Positions 13,001 to 25,000 of a stretch of DNA of 64,000 nt are shown here, piece by piece. The notes below the pieces were generated by a model, which saw only the letters and a program-made list of their open reading frames with translations, had not been told where the DNA came from and made no database searches. The stretch comes from Lingula anatina. Lineage: Eukaryota > Brachiopoda > Lingulata > Lingulida > Lingulidae. The stretch covers positions 183,967-247,966 of the forward strand of contig NW_019775539.1 of NCBI RefSeq assembly GCF_001039355.2, written 5' to 3'. The translations under genes were made by a program, and so were the position numbers. Each line of letters opens with the position of its first letter. Within the stretch, counting starts at the first letter, position 1.

Positions 13001-14006
13001 TCATAAATGAAAAAAATATCGCTACCAGTTAAGTGATAAAAAAATGTTACTTTTGTTAACATCTAATTTATTCTGAGCTCAATAGTATATATAATTTTAA
13101 TGACATATTAGCAGAGGAAGAGTATTAAGTGCCCAATAATTTGATTATAAACAATGAGTTGTTTGATTAATAACTCCTACCTGCTACAAGTATTGGGCAG
13201 TTACCAGTTTCGAGCATGGTGATCCTTTTACGCACGTTTGTGTCTGCGCTCTCAGATACAACATTCTCAGCTTCCAGCCTCTTCAAGATGCTCAAGTCAA
13301 GTAATGGTAGGGACTCCTCAATGGTTTTAAAGATCGACTGAAGTGCATTTCTTCTTTGCGTATCATTCTCTCGTAGTTCAGCGAAAACATCAGCAGCCTA
13401 AAATTACATATTTATAAAAACATACACAGAGACTTTTGCACCCTGGCGTCCAACAATATATACAATATACCCAACTAGTAGAAGGAAAACGAGTATCAAC
13501 TGCTCCACATATCAAATATGGAGGACCCTGCATGAAAGAATTAAGACTCGAGAAATCCGCAGATAGGCTCCCCGCCTCCACACGCGCCATTAAACGGATT
13601 AAATCACGAGCCCAAGGTTTAATTGCTGGACCCCTTCATGGACGCCAATTGTGGAGACCGGGAAACCATTAGCGGATTAGTCGGGTCTTCTTTCATGTAG
13701 AGTCCGCCATATTTGATCCGTGGATCAGAAGATCCTCGGGTCTTCTATTCTGAATGGCCTCTATGTTTACAAAACAAAAGTAAACGTGAGTATATTTGAT
13801 TAAAAGAAAGACATAGACTATACCTTTTCCAGTCTGGGAACTTGAGAGTGTTCTGCCTCGACATGTAAGCGAAGCCTTTCTTTTAGATCCTGTAGATCTT
13901 CAATGTCGTCAGAGTATATCTTAAAACGCTCGCAAATATCAAAGGCCTCCACGGAGTCATTCAAAGACTCGATGGTGTCTAGAGTTATGTCACTTATGTT
14001 TGCCAT
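3474..14006 (-). CDS. Dynamin-like GTPase fused to a pseudokinase (DSTYK-like), 8 coding exons
   Basis: Coding exons on the minus strand, in order: 13824-14006, 13181-13397, 9609-9907, 9237-9383, 7121-7449, 5693-6901, 5264-5543, 3474-3893. All introns are GT/AG, phases agree, and the product is 1027 residues. The N-terminus is helical. A dynamin-type GTPase follows: P-loop GETSSGKS at 134-141, DSPG at 240-243, NRWD at 312-315. A coiled region leads to a hydrophobic segment at about 586-613, then more coiled coil and a C-terminal kinase fold from about 745. The beta-3 lysine is probably K776. The HRD motif reads CLD (877-879), its following lysine and asparagine are replaced, DFG reads NIS (899-901), and APE is lost. 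It is therefore predicted to be catalytically dead as a kinase but able to bind GTP. The architecture resembles vertebrate DSTYK, which has a degenerate GTPase and a live kinase, the reverse of this gene. The start ATG at 14006 follows a plausible 5' UTR acceptor near 14058. The cellular role is unknown. Confidence 0.88.
4164..4925 (-). mobile_element. Tc1/mariner transposon relic (transposase C-terminal half)
   Basis: Minus-strand reading at 4453-4701 gives the Tc1 catalytic core signature: HQDDNAPCH, then WPAQSPDTNKLENVW. Upstream codons to about 4925 continue the transposase (Tc1-type WGC and SxxGxxxL patterns), interrupted by an in-frame stop near 4717. The left end carries a sequence like a Tc1 terminal repeat (CACTGGACAAAAAAAGTGTC near 4168). 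The N-terminal DNA-binding part and right terminus are missing. The copy is dead and lies in the last intron of the pseudokinase gene. Confidence 0.8.
5003..5096. repeat. G-rich imperfect tandem repeat
   Basis: Several runs of 5-10 G alternate with ATTGTCC or AATTGTCC, giving a degenerate unit of roughly 15-18 bases. It sits just beyond the truncated end of the Tc1 relic, inside the intron between exons 7 and 8 of the pseudokinase gene. The G runs could form a G-quadruplex. Confidence 0.7.
8440..8730 (+). mobile_element. 3' end of a non-LTR retrotransposon (LINE) ORF
   Basis: Two frames on the plus strand give the typical C-terminal tail of an endonuclease/reverse-transcriptase polyprotein. 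First comes RKRRWKWIGQV near 8513-8545. After a frameshift near 8565 the tail continues at 8572 with TPEGQRKRGRPKTT, ending in a W-x-x-F-V-G-A-L pattern and a stop at 8728-8730. The stop is followed by a short TAG repeat, like LINE 3' tails. The copy is 5'-truncated and broken. It lies in the intron between exons 4 and 5 of the pseudokinase gene, in antisense orientation to it. Confidence 0.75.
10004..10059. repeat. (AT)n microsatellite
   Basis: About 28 uninterrupted AT dinucleotides, some 65 bases outside the left terminal repeat of the Penelope-like element. Confidence 0.95.
10125..10318. repeat. Left inverted terminal repeat of the Penelope-like element
   Basis: Begins with TATAAATATTTTGATGC and ends near the sequence ACGTAAACAACGTAAATTA. 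It is the reverse complement of the right repeat, with only scattered differences. Confidence 0.9.
10605..11936 (+). pseudogene. Penelope-type reverse transcriptase, broken
   Basis: One frame runs from after a stop at 10602-10604 to TAA at 11934-11936, interrupted once by TAA at 10974-10976. The part upstream holds the family motif KPADKGG and a LPKIHK block. The downstream part has MDVVALYTNIPH, KGTAMGTRMAP and the catalytic box. The box reads Y-I-G-D at 11397-11408, so the first of the two catalytic aspartates (normally Y-x-D-D) is glycine. A long thumb region follows. In-frame stop and active-site change make this copy incompetent. Confidence 0.85.
11937..12380 (+). pseudogene. Penelope-type linker and GIY-YIG endonuclease, frameshifted
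   Basis: After the RT stop, a different frame (from about 11937) gives a cysteine-rich linker with CNNRRCLLCPC. A single-base deletion near 12091 shifts the frame before CKKCHQMYVGETSQ, the start of the GIY-YIG domain. The domain continues with RIRHHR and a C-terminal ERK-like block (EQKFIRTLNTL), ending at TGA 12378-12380. The order RT, CCHH-like linker, GIY-YIG is diagnostic of canonical Penelope elements. Confidence 0.85.
12397..12593. repeat. Right inverted terminal repeat of the Penelope-like element
   Basis: Reverse complement of 10125-10318. It contains the conserved block CCCCGAAGAAGGCCCAGGGG. Inverted orientation of the two terminal repeats is one of the layouts known for Penelope-like elements. 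Confidence 0.9.
13475..13762. mobile_element. Inverted-repeat element (MITE), related to the one at 47.8 kb
   Basis: The left half contains ATCAAATATGGAGGAC then CATGAAAGAA. The right half, reverse complemented, contains ATCAAATATGGCGGAC then CATGAAAGAA in the same order. The outer ends are diverged, so borders are approximate. It lies in the first intron of the pseudokinase gene. The CATGAAAG core and GGCCATTCA end also occur in the 47.8 kb element. No coding sequence is seen. Confidence 0.65.
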
Positions 14007-16127
14007 TGCTGCTACCGCCTCGTATTTCCAAGTATTTTGTGTTTTCAGTTATTTACCTAAAAATGATAAAGATGTGAATGGGTCCTCGTTTTTTAAAAAA
14101 GAGAAAATGTACTATTATCTGAGCAAAAATTAGATTAAAAGATTCTGGGCCTTGAGAGTAATACAAAAATGCTGGTGATTATGGTGATTATAATAATACT
14201 AATAATAATCATAATAATAATAGTTTATTAGGTAAAATTGGAAACCTACGGTTGAAGTTGTACAAAGTATGTTTAAAAGAAAATCGACAATAAACTTTAA
14301 ATTATAAAACAACAGATGTGGTGTTTCGCCGAATTTGCAAATTTCGTAAATGGAAGTATCATCAACATCTGGACAACAAGTTTTTCAGGTCATTGATCAT
14401 TGCAAGGAAAAGAGTTATATTAGGCCTAATTTAGCACCCTGAAGCACTCCTCCGACCTATCATATTTAAAGCTACTGCATTTTACTCGCAAAGAAATTTA
14501 GGAATAAATCCAACTTCTTAGAAAGTCTGGTATCACTTGAATTTCTATTTTTTTTTTTTCATTTACATATTGTGATCAATCCTTTTGAAAGCCTTAGTAA
14601 AATTTAAGAATCACACCTGAGCATAAGACTTTGTTGTGGGGGATGATTCAAGTCCTCCTGTAGTAATTTATGTGTCAATTTGACTAGGGCATGGGAAGTT
14701 GAACGAGCACGCTGGAAACGAGAGGATGTGTGTTAATCTGTAAACCTAAAGGCATTTAGCAAAAATCCCTGTTGAGTTGGTTCGAGCTACCTAGCACGAT
14801 AGTTTCATTGTGAACGCGACGCTAAAAACTGATATCAATTGTTCAATTCAGTTTTGTACATGTAATTGAGGATATAAACTGTCAGTTTTATTCATTAATC
14901 AATTCGATGCATATTACAGTTTGCCACTACAAAGTCGTATGTTTCCTGTGGGTTGGGTAATTTCGCCCACCTTGTAATTGTTATTTCATTGTAAATACCT
15001 GTTTTAGATTGTTGATAAGTAATCGAAAATTTATGCCCAATAACAGTTTTATGTTATTATACTTTGGAGCGCAGCAAATATTTTTTATTGTAATCACCAG
15101 TCTTGATGAAGTAGCTGTTAATCGAAGGTCGTCGTCGTCTACCAAACGTGGGACGCGTACATGTAAGTAGGGATCTGAACTTGGGCATGCCATGTAAAAA
15201 CATAAGCAAAGATCTTTTTCAAAATTTAATTATTAAATTATTTATATTAAAATAAACGACTAACGGCACAATATTGCCTAGGGTTGAATGGGCACCTTTA
15301 CTGACCTTGGTTTGAGAATGATTTGGTGGCTGTTTCTAGACCCTTTTATTTTAAATTTTTAATGTGCTAAGTCAGAGTTTTTGTTGCACAACCTTCTATG
15401 AATGAACAATGCACATAGGTCGATTTTAAGAAATCCGTCTTGAAATAGAACTATACATGTACCTAGTTTATTTTGAAAATTTTACAATGAGGTGGTATTC
15501 TAAAGTTTAGCACGAAATCTGTGTTGTGTTCAGATCCATTGACCCATCAAGGTAACAGCCGAGTCAGTCTCTTTGTCACCTTGGTTATCACTATGGCAAT
15601 ACAGTCAAGGTCAATCGATTATACGACAAGCGTTGTGCATTGAAAAGAGGAGTTATATGTCGTCATATTATATATCTTGGACCCAACAAGCATATACACT
15701 TGTATTTGTGAATCTTAACATACATGTGACTGACTTAAATCGCAGATAGGACTATTCTAGTTCTGCTGAGGGTGAAGATATAGCCTACTAGTTCACTAAC
15801 ACCCCCTGGTGGTTTTATTGTTGTTATGCGTTTTGTTGAGACCCTCACTTTACAAAAGGGAGCAAATAGGCTGGGGGCTTAAACAATGATTCAATTTCGA
15901 CGTGCTACATTATTCGCCATTCTGCTGCAAAACTTCAAAAGGCATGTGTCAATGCATTACGATCACGTGGTATAAGTGTAATGTACATCTAGATTACCAC
16001 GCGATCTGTTGGGCAACATCATTTGTTCAAAGAAAAAGCAATGATTCTCCCCCAGAAACTGAGGTCGGCGAAAAAAAAAGAGATTGAATCCAGAACAGCA
16101 ATATCTGAGTATATTGCAATAAAAGTA

Positions 16128-16386
16128 AGACCCCGTTTCTTAACCAAGATCGACATAGCAAGATCGACCCATCTCCGAAGGGTTTCTCGTTTAATTGCAT
16201 TCCGCTTAAGCGGCTCTGATATCTGACACACCTACTGAAGCTATTAGGGGGTAAACAACTATCGTTAAACAACTTCAGTAGGCGTGCTAGACATCTAAAT
16301 GACTGAAGCTGAATGCAATTTAGCGAGAAACCCGTTGGATCTGGGTGGATCTTGCTAGATCGATCTATGTATTGTAACGGGGTCTA
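16128..16386. mobile_element. MITE with long terminal inverted repeats
   Basis: The left arm starts AGACCCCGTT and the right arm ends AACGGGGTCT. The inverted match continues inward for about 120 bases, including GGGTTTCTCG and TAATTGCATTC-like blocks and TACTGAAG near the centre, with moderate divergence. It is about 259 bases long with no coding capacity. The single-stranded form could fold into one long hairpin. Confidence 0.85.
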
Positions 16387-17224
16387 AAATACGTTTTGTA
16401 GGCCTTTGTCATGCACTTTATATCATTATGACCCGTCATTTAAATATGTATTTAAAAACACAATATGAATTACATGACGTGACTTTAACCGAAAAACCTG
16501 CTTATGTCCATTGTGTTGTCAGACTGCGTTATCCACGTGCAAATAGGGTCAATGGTTAATTCGTACGTCAGTAAATATAACAGAATCAGGCAAAACTTAC
16601 CTTAACTGGACATAACGTGGATTGAAACGTTGGATAAAAGAACTCCACGATGTAGTTCTTTTCGGCGAAACGAATCTCTTCCAAGAATGAGCGACTTCCA
16701 CTAAATCGACCCCCAGATCAGCTGAATTCATTTGTATAACAATGACGTAGGTCAAAGTTGTTTTCGCAACGGGACATCCAGGTGTGCTTTCAAAATTAAT
16801 ACATATACCTATTTTGTTAACTGCGGGCGTTGTCGTTGCAGCGAAAGAGGGATCTCAGGTGGGAACAACATTATTAAGGTAAGCTGCCGTATCTGCAATA
16901 CCTTGTATTACCTGCTAAAAAAACAGGATCCATACCGATTTTGTTTTTGTGACCAACAGGCAGGTGAGTGTATATACGTCTCATGCATCAAAATGGCGCT
17001 GATTTTAGAAGGGTGGGTAGACATTTTTCGTCGATTATATATGTCACAGGCCAGATCATAGTATAGTCCACTTCTTAAGTGACCCAGACCACATCCCAAT
17101 TTGGTCTTTGCATTGTTAACAGCATAACGATGTTAAATGGCCAAGTAATTTATAGGTGAGTTGCCAGTTTCTTTGTACACCATGTGTAATTAAATAGGGG
17201 TGTCATAGATCAAGGCACATATTA

Positions 17225-17480
17225 TGATACTTACAGGTGTGGCAAATGGTGTGACAGATCCAATACAAGTCGCCGAGCTGTACGTGAAATATATTCCGAC
17301 TGTAACACGCGAGTAATTTTCACTGTAAACATCTCGGCGACAAGTGTTGTATCTGGCTTAAACCACGGTCTCCACACTGTCCTTGTGATATAATATTCAT
17401 ACATGTTATTTTTACGTACAGCTCGGCGACGAGTGTTGTATCTGGCTTAAACACCGGCTACTACACTGCTGTTGCGATAT
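17225..17480. repeat. Short repeat cluster with direct and inverted copies
   Basis: The block CTCGGCGACAAGTGTTGTAT with TCTGGCTTAAAC occurs at 17331 and again at 17422 (CTCGGCGACGAGTG version) as direct copies 91 bases apart. An inverted, more diverged copy lies at 17253-17286, reading GTCGCCGAGCTGTACGT. The outer arms can pair, so this may be a degraded foldback element. Confidence 0.7.
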
Positions 17481-19015
17481 TTGACTCAAGGGGGCCTTGT
17501 GGTCACTTAGTCCTGTGTTGGACGATCAAGGACAAGGCTGAACATACATTTATAACGCCCTTGACCAAAGTCAGTCCCAGAAGTAATTAACTGTCTTGAT
17601 TGCTGTCATGCAGACTTAGACTGGAACTGCTAAGTGGCAGTGCCTGAGCAGTTATGCAAACAATTATCAGCCATGTAATCAGGCTTGAGATTCCTCAACA
17701 GGGTGAGTTCCGCCCTAAATGACCATCTATCTAGCTAGAGACATATCTGTGAATATCTGTAAAAAATCTATCACTCGCCCTGGTAGAGTGTTGGCCCTTA
17801 TCAGCTAGTGAGTAACGCACTCGTACCTGACGTGATTGCATGTGGAATACAGAACGTCTTTTGTTCTACGCGCTAGCCGTTGTTTAAATATAGTTGTATT
17901 CATCTGATGATATTTTCAATACTATTGCATTAATTTATAAAGGTAAAGCATTTAAATTTTAAATTTTAATACAATAGAAATGAGATATATTAACAAAAAT
18001 TTATGAAATATCTTGTAAAGGAGTGTTTAATCAAACGTGTGGCAGGGAAAGCAAGCAATGTTTCATTTGTATAAATTTAATGAAAACCTGTCCATTTTCC
18101 CAAGAGTGAGTGGTCATTTTAAGTACCAAAAAGTGGATTTTATCCAAATGTAAAGATATTGAGCTCATAGCATCAGGCTGGCTTCACGTCTGACATAAAT
18201 TGTCTCTATGTCAGACATTTTCTGATCATGTCAGACATTTGAAAAGCATGTCATTTTCTTGTTTTATTTATAAAGATAAGTCCTATAATAACAGCAGCAC
18301 AAAAGACTGTCTACATCAGGTACATAGTGAAATAGTGGCCTCATTTTTAAGCATGTCACAGTCCAGTGACGTAAACTTTTCAGCTTTCTAGCCATTCGGA
18401 TCAGCAATTTCTTAACATTTACTGGTGCGACTTATAATTCACTGGTCGGAAAAAATTCCAACAGACTGGATAGTTACCTCTGTTGCATATATACAAGTAA
18501 TAACAAGTCCCTATACTTTGCGCCGGGTTTATAAGTACACTGTGCCAAAATGAGGACTGTCCGATCGTCAAAAACTTTTATCCCATAGGCTTTATCAAAT
18601 TTTAAGAACTGAGATTTTTATGAACTGTAAATGTGTATCGAATCATTTTAACACTTACAAGTATATTTTAAGATTGTGCATCTCACCACTATTTGTTTTT
18701 TTTATTGTAAAATCCAACTTTTTAAGTTGCAAATAAATACATATTATTATTATTATTATGATTATTATTGTTATTTTTATTATTATTAAAATATTTTTTA
18801 CCGATAGAGGTGTTTTAATATTTTTACATACACTTTATGCATTTATTGTATTTAAATAATTTTAAACATCACTGATCATGCGAATATATCTTTAGGTTTA
18901 AATGAATATTAGTCAGAAAAACCAAAAATTGTCTTTCCTTCATATATGAACATGTTTGTTTAAGAGAGATAACAAAATATTATTTTTATTTCTTTTTTGC
19001 ATTCCTAAAGAAAAA

Positions 19016-22000
19016 ATGGCTGGCCAATACTCACCCCCAATTTCGTTAGCTGAAATAGATGCTATATCCAATTTGAAAGAAGGCATAAAGAAGTTACGAG
19101 AGTTAGGGATAGACCACGCTGGTGTGAAGAACAAGGACGACGTAGTCCTCAGATTGAGAAAATTCTTGAAACTACATGGTGTAGGTGTGGCTGAGGACCC
19201 ACTGAATGTAAGTTTAAAATGCTGTAGGTAATAATTCCTGACATCCGTTCCCACTTCGCTTTTTATAGATTTAATCAGGCCTACGACTTAACATATGCTA
19301 TATATTACTTTTAATTCATAACAAAATCTAAATGAGAAGACAAACGCAGTGGATATTTAGAGCCCGTTCGCAGTCAAAATATTTCTAAAAAGTGGACTTC
19401 CATCCTAAACCTGAGTGGAAGTCAAATTTTGTAAATGGTCGCTTTATTTTTCATTTCAGGCCGCTGAACTAATGGCAGATGCCTTGGAGGAAGATAAAGA
19501 GACAAGACAACAGCTTCAGCAATTATACAGAGGCACGATTGAGTATATATCTGGTTTACCAGAAAAAAGACGTGATGACCTAAATCAAAACATTCCGCGA
19601 GTGGTAGAAAGATTACGTGAAAGCATTGACGAACTCTCTAAAAGCGAAAGTGGGATTTTAGTAGCAGGTATATCTGAATGATTAAAGAGGGCTTTAAGCT
19701 TTTAAACATGATTGATCAGAACAGTATCTGCCATAGTGGCCCCTTTAATTGTCAAGTTCTTAGTCGAGAGTTAGACTTAGCCCTGCCATGATGAGACAAC
19801 TGTAGGCCTACATGTATTTTTAATCTAAAACATCTTAAATTTAGGTTTTAACTATATGAAGTCTATATGAAAAAAAATCAGTTCGTTGACTTGTGCCATG
19901 ACTTGCGATATTCTGCTTTTTAGGTATGCCAGCCCATTCTCCTACGATCTGTACGTCAACTGGCATTTGTTTACATTAGCACACGACTGTGTAAATTCGC
20001 GATCATGCATTAATATTGATTTTGCATAATAATCGGACTCTTTGCTATAGCATTTCAGTATTTGCCATATTTCATTCATATATAATTCAGGTGAGACCGG
20101 TGCTGGCAAGAGTTGTCTGTTGAATCTACTCCTTGGGGAAGATCTTCTTCCAACGGATTTCTTCAGTTGTACCGCCGTGCTGTGTGAATTAAGGTACGGT
20201 GACCAAAGGAGGGCTGTTGCACATTTCTGGGACACCAGTATACAACCTGTTACCTTGGACCTGGAAGTGCCAGATCCTCTTAAGGTTTTGAAGCCTTACA
20301 TATTCCAGGAAGAAGGACGAGGGAAGAAGGAATTTCCATACAACAGAGTCCAGTTATTTTGGCCTATCCCTCTGTTACAGGTAACAAAAGCTACGTATTG
20401 ACAAATTTTGGGAGACCTGGAGGCTCTCACCAATGTTTTATGACACATATTTCACAAATTGTGACAAATCGTTAAATTAGTTACTTCAAAAGTATGAATC
20501 ATTTTACACACATACAGTATCTCTGAAAATAAAGATTTTCATAAAATATTTCCTTCTTACTGTTTATCAGTAGAATGAAAGAAGACAAATTTCAATGATA
20601 TTTAGCATTTCTTAAAACTCCTTTACACTGGGCGACGTCCTTTCTGCGTTCTTTGTGCGACCATGATACTAGCCATGGCATCGCTGTGGTCGTAAAAAGA
20701 ATCGACACAAGCATCTCTTCGGTTGCAAAATGAATGCTCAATGAAGTTCCGCAATTTATTAACAAATGTGAAATTTTTTGATATTACGGACATCTGAAGA
20801 AATTTTTTTACAGGGAGGTGTCTACATAATGGACAGCCCTGGTATAGGAGAGAGTGAAATGATGACAAAACTTACAAAGAGTTACTTGGCCAAGGCATTT
20901 TCCTTCATCTACGTCATCAACAGCATGGTGGCCGGAGGGGTGCAAGAAGATAGGGTAACGCTTGTTGCAATTTTCACCTCTTTTCTCAAACATTTTATGT
21001 TGATGAATAATGCTCAGTAGCACGGTATGGTTGCAAACTTATGTCCTTCATGCGATGAAGTTGTTAAGTAAGTACATGTAAGTTAGGAAGTAAGTGATAT
21101 CGTTGGTTTAGATAAATAAGAATATCTCTTCATTATTTTACTTTTAAGAGATAAGTATGACTGGGCAGCGTCCAGATCAGTTGTAGAATTCAACAAGTTT
21201 TGTGCTAATTTAATGTCTGCAAAGATTAAAACTTTGAAAGAAGAGAAAGGCGAAACCCACCGCTTGTCCCTTTTCTCACATCTTCGCATAACTCCCTTTG
21301 GAGGTGAAAGGGATAATAATTGTTTGTTTTGATTTTCCTGAGACAAAAGCTGATTTTTTTAACCAATGGTTAATGAACCCATTCAGACATACAACTTAAG
21401 TCCATTTTTTTGTTTTTTTTTTTTGTTTTTTTTTTGTTTTTTTTTGTTTGTTTGTTTGTTTTTTTACTAATCTCTTAAGAGATTATTGCTGAGGTATAGC
21501 CATCTTACAAGATCCACGTGGTCTGATGGCAGGCACAAATTCAAGAATAATTGTGTTAACCTCTTTTTGGTGATAAAATTGAATTTATTTTATTTTTTCT
21601 GAGTTGTTTACAATGTATTAATTGTGAAATATGAATGTCATTCGAACAGTTCTAATACAGTAGCTTTGAGGCGAGAGTAATTAGTGGTTCTTTTGATCTG
21701 GCAGGACAAGACGCCAGTGCAAATATTCTGTTAATTCCAGTGGTTAGTAAGTAGATAAGTATAGATGCGTTTTCTCTTCTTTGTAGCTTCAAGATCTCCT
21801 TAGTGATGTAGTGAGGGGTAAATTCGAGACAGAAGACAAAAATAGTGGCACAGAAAAACTTGCTTCTGGAGTTCGTCTGTTCAATCCTTCAACGGCCATC
21901 TTTGTTCTTAACAAATGGGACCAGGTGCCAGAAAAAGAGAAAGATGATGTTTTCAAAGACACTCTTCGCAAACTGCAAAACATCTGTGATGGTTTTACTG

Positions 22001-25000
22001 CAGATCAGCTTTTCCCTATGTCGGTGACAAAGGTGAGCTTTTTCACTTTATTGGACGTTCTATACCTAGTGCATGTAAATCCATTACAGGCTTCCTGATT
22101 CGGACATAGCTCAACAGTAGACACTGTTTGTTTCAAAATAGATGACGCCATCTGGGTTCGTGTTGAAAACGCGGAAATTCTGTGTCATTAGATTGTTTAT
22201 TCTACAGCACTGTCTTTTTTATTCTTCCCCAATCCAGGCTTCTTTGAACATGGCATATGCCCTCACTATAAATTGCCGGTAATTTCACATTTTTATAATT
22301 GTTCGCCAGGATAAACACAAACAAAAACAAACCCCAAGCAGAACATGAAATAATACTAAACTAAACCTGGTTGAATTATACTTCATATTTGAATTTAGTT
22401 TGAACTTATTGAAGGCGCAGATGCAATATCCTGTTGGTATATTCCATCATTTTAAGCAAGAGAACTTCAAACCGTGCACTTTGGTTTTCGGGACGGCATA
22501 ACATATGGTTTTACAATTCTGTATCCCCCTTTCATCTCCTTCAACTTTTTTGATGTTGTAAAATGCAGAACTTATCCCAAAATGGTTCCAATCGAACCAT
22601 TATCTTGGAAGTATAGAGAAATTCTAATCTTCCTCGAGGCGCGATCACTTAAGTTTTAACTGCAGGATCTGCATTGCCCGGAGCATGTTTATAGCTGTGA
22701 AGTTCAGGTCAAGTTCGAAAATAGACCGTTACAGACCTTATCCCTATATTTCATAACTGTAGTGATTTTATCTTTTTTCTGAGATATTTCTGAAGCCAAA
22801 CAATTCTGATAATATTTGATTAATTGAAAACCTTTCTACGAAATGTTTGATCAAAATGCTTTTTAATATATCTGGTAGGCCTACTACAAAACGTCTCTTG
22901 AAATGCTTTAAAATATTCCCGAAAGGTGTTTTTGTGATAATAGCTTTTCTATTTTCTATTTTCTTATCTTTTCATAATTCATTATGCATACATCAGGCAC
23001 AAAGTGCACTAAAACAGGGCTGTGCGACACCCGAGTTGTCAAAATTCCTTGTTGGGCTGAAGAAACTTTTTCCTAAGACCCTAAAATCAAATCAGGAGAC
23101 TAAATACAGGTAACAAAATGTTCATTTGACTGTTTCCTTTGTTATGGTCACCATGAAATATATCATTCAGAGAACTGTTTATGTACTTCATTTAGTGAAC
23201 GGTTTATACAGGATGAGCATGTATGAACTCTGTACGTTTTATTTTATTACATAATATCAATAACCTTTTTACCAGGATTTTTTTAACCCCAATTTAGATT
23301 AGTAGTTCACATTCTGCGAAGATCTGCGTTTCATCTAAAGTCAGCTTTGAGCATCTTTGAAAGATCTGAGGAAGAACGTAAGAAGAAAGCTGCTGAAATC
23401 ATGCGACAGATTGGAAAAATAAAGAACAGTTTTGAAGGGAAACGTTTTAAATTGCTAGGACTTTTAAAGACAAAGGCTCAACAAGCTGCACGACAAATCA
23501 AAGATTACCTGAATAAGAATAACGAGCGTGTCCTTAAATGGAAAGATGGCGATTGTCCAAAGCCAACTGACCATTGGGATGATCTTTACACACAAGCTAG
23601 AACCCTCATCCTCGGGCGAATCCGTGAACTTCTTGAAGAATGGAACACAAACACTGAGTTCTTCACAAATGCACAGAAGGAGCTTATAGGAAAGTTCCAC
23701 ATAGAGTTCAACATCATGGAGAACCAAGTTGCTCTTTTGGAAGGTCAGTTAACCAGCAACAACATGCTTGTTGTCGAGGATGCAAACCCCACAGGCTTAA
23801 GAGACGTGGAGGACACTTCTACTTTCACCACCACTGAGAAAGTCATCATTGGCGTCACTTCTCCAATTTGGATTCCAATAGGCCTCGTAGCTGCACTTTT
23901 CGTTGTCCCTGTTGCCCTTGGGGTGGCACTAAAAGATCGTCTGAACGAGAAGAAACAAATCAAAGACTATACAAAACACAAAGCAGCAGTCATGGAAACT
24001 ATTGCAGAAAAAGTACTCGAACATTTTATGTCCGAAGAAAACCTGTCGAAAGAGGTTATGCGTTACTTGAACTCTGCGGTTGCCACACTGAATAACCTAC
24101 TCAGTGCTATTCCAAAACTACTAGATGATGACCTTCAGCTCATAAAAGGGTTGCTAAGTGAAAGTCAGACAGCGGAGTTGCAACTGTATCAGAAAAAGCT
24201 CCAGTGGAATGATGCTTTAGAGGGAGGCCTAGGTTTGTTGTACGTGACAAAAATCCGGGAAGACATCAACGCAAACACAGAAATATATTGGATCTTGCCT
24301 GCTTTTGCCACTGGCACGTTTGGTGAAGTTTATACCGTGAAACTTCTATCAAGAAACAACATGAAAGCAGCGGCAAAGGTGATGAAGCAGTTTGCAACAG
24401 CAGAGAACGTGGATGAGGCTATACTAGAAGAGGAAAGTTTAAGGTGAGATTTCCAGATTAGGATAGATGCTTAGATTTTGCATCTTAGATCTTATTTGAT
24501 TATTTGACTAGTGGCGAAAAATGTCTTTTAATGCGGTACTAGTTTAGAAACGGGTGGATATATTAACATTCATTTTGTCTGTTAATGCGGTAAAGAGGAA
24601 ATAATTTTGCTACATTTGATACGTAGATTGGCATGATCAGTTTGACTATTTTGTTGATACAGGAGACTTAATAGAACCCCAAACATCATCAAGTTCATAG
24701 GAACCAGCGCCATCATAGAGCCAGATGGTAACAGGCGCCTTGTCATTCTAATGGAGTATTGCCCCAAAACCCTTGCAAATCGTATGTTGAATGCAGATGC
24801 GACAAGTCCCAAAGGACAACGAGAGATCAAAAACCCTGGTTTGAAGCAACCATTAGATCCTGGACTCGTGCGTTCTGTTGCTTACTTTGGTATGCAAATA
24901 TGCACTGGATTACGAGGCATGCATGCTCAAGGATACATTCACAGAGACTTGAAACCGGAAAACATATTGGTAAGTCTGAAGTTGGATGGATAAGATATTC

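Larger units (their letters stand above)
14007..19015. other. Divergent spacer between the two GTPase-kinase genes
   Basis: About 5 kb separates the start codons of the minus-strand pseudokinase gene and the plus-strand kinase gene. It must hold both promoters and any 5' untranslated exons. A plausible 3' splice site precedes each start codon (near 14058 on the minus strand, at 19010 on the plus strand), so both genes probably have an untranslated first exon here. Two inverted-repeat elements lie inside (16128-16386 and 17225-17480). I found no convincing coding exon and no clear core promoter. Confidence 0.5.

Noticed and set aside
16732-17061. 109-codon plus-strand frame upstream of the GTPase-kinase gene
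   Set aside because: Cysteine-rich but without family likeness. It lies next to repeat elements and has no link to the exon chain that begins at 19016.
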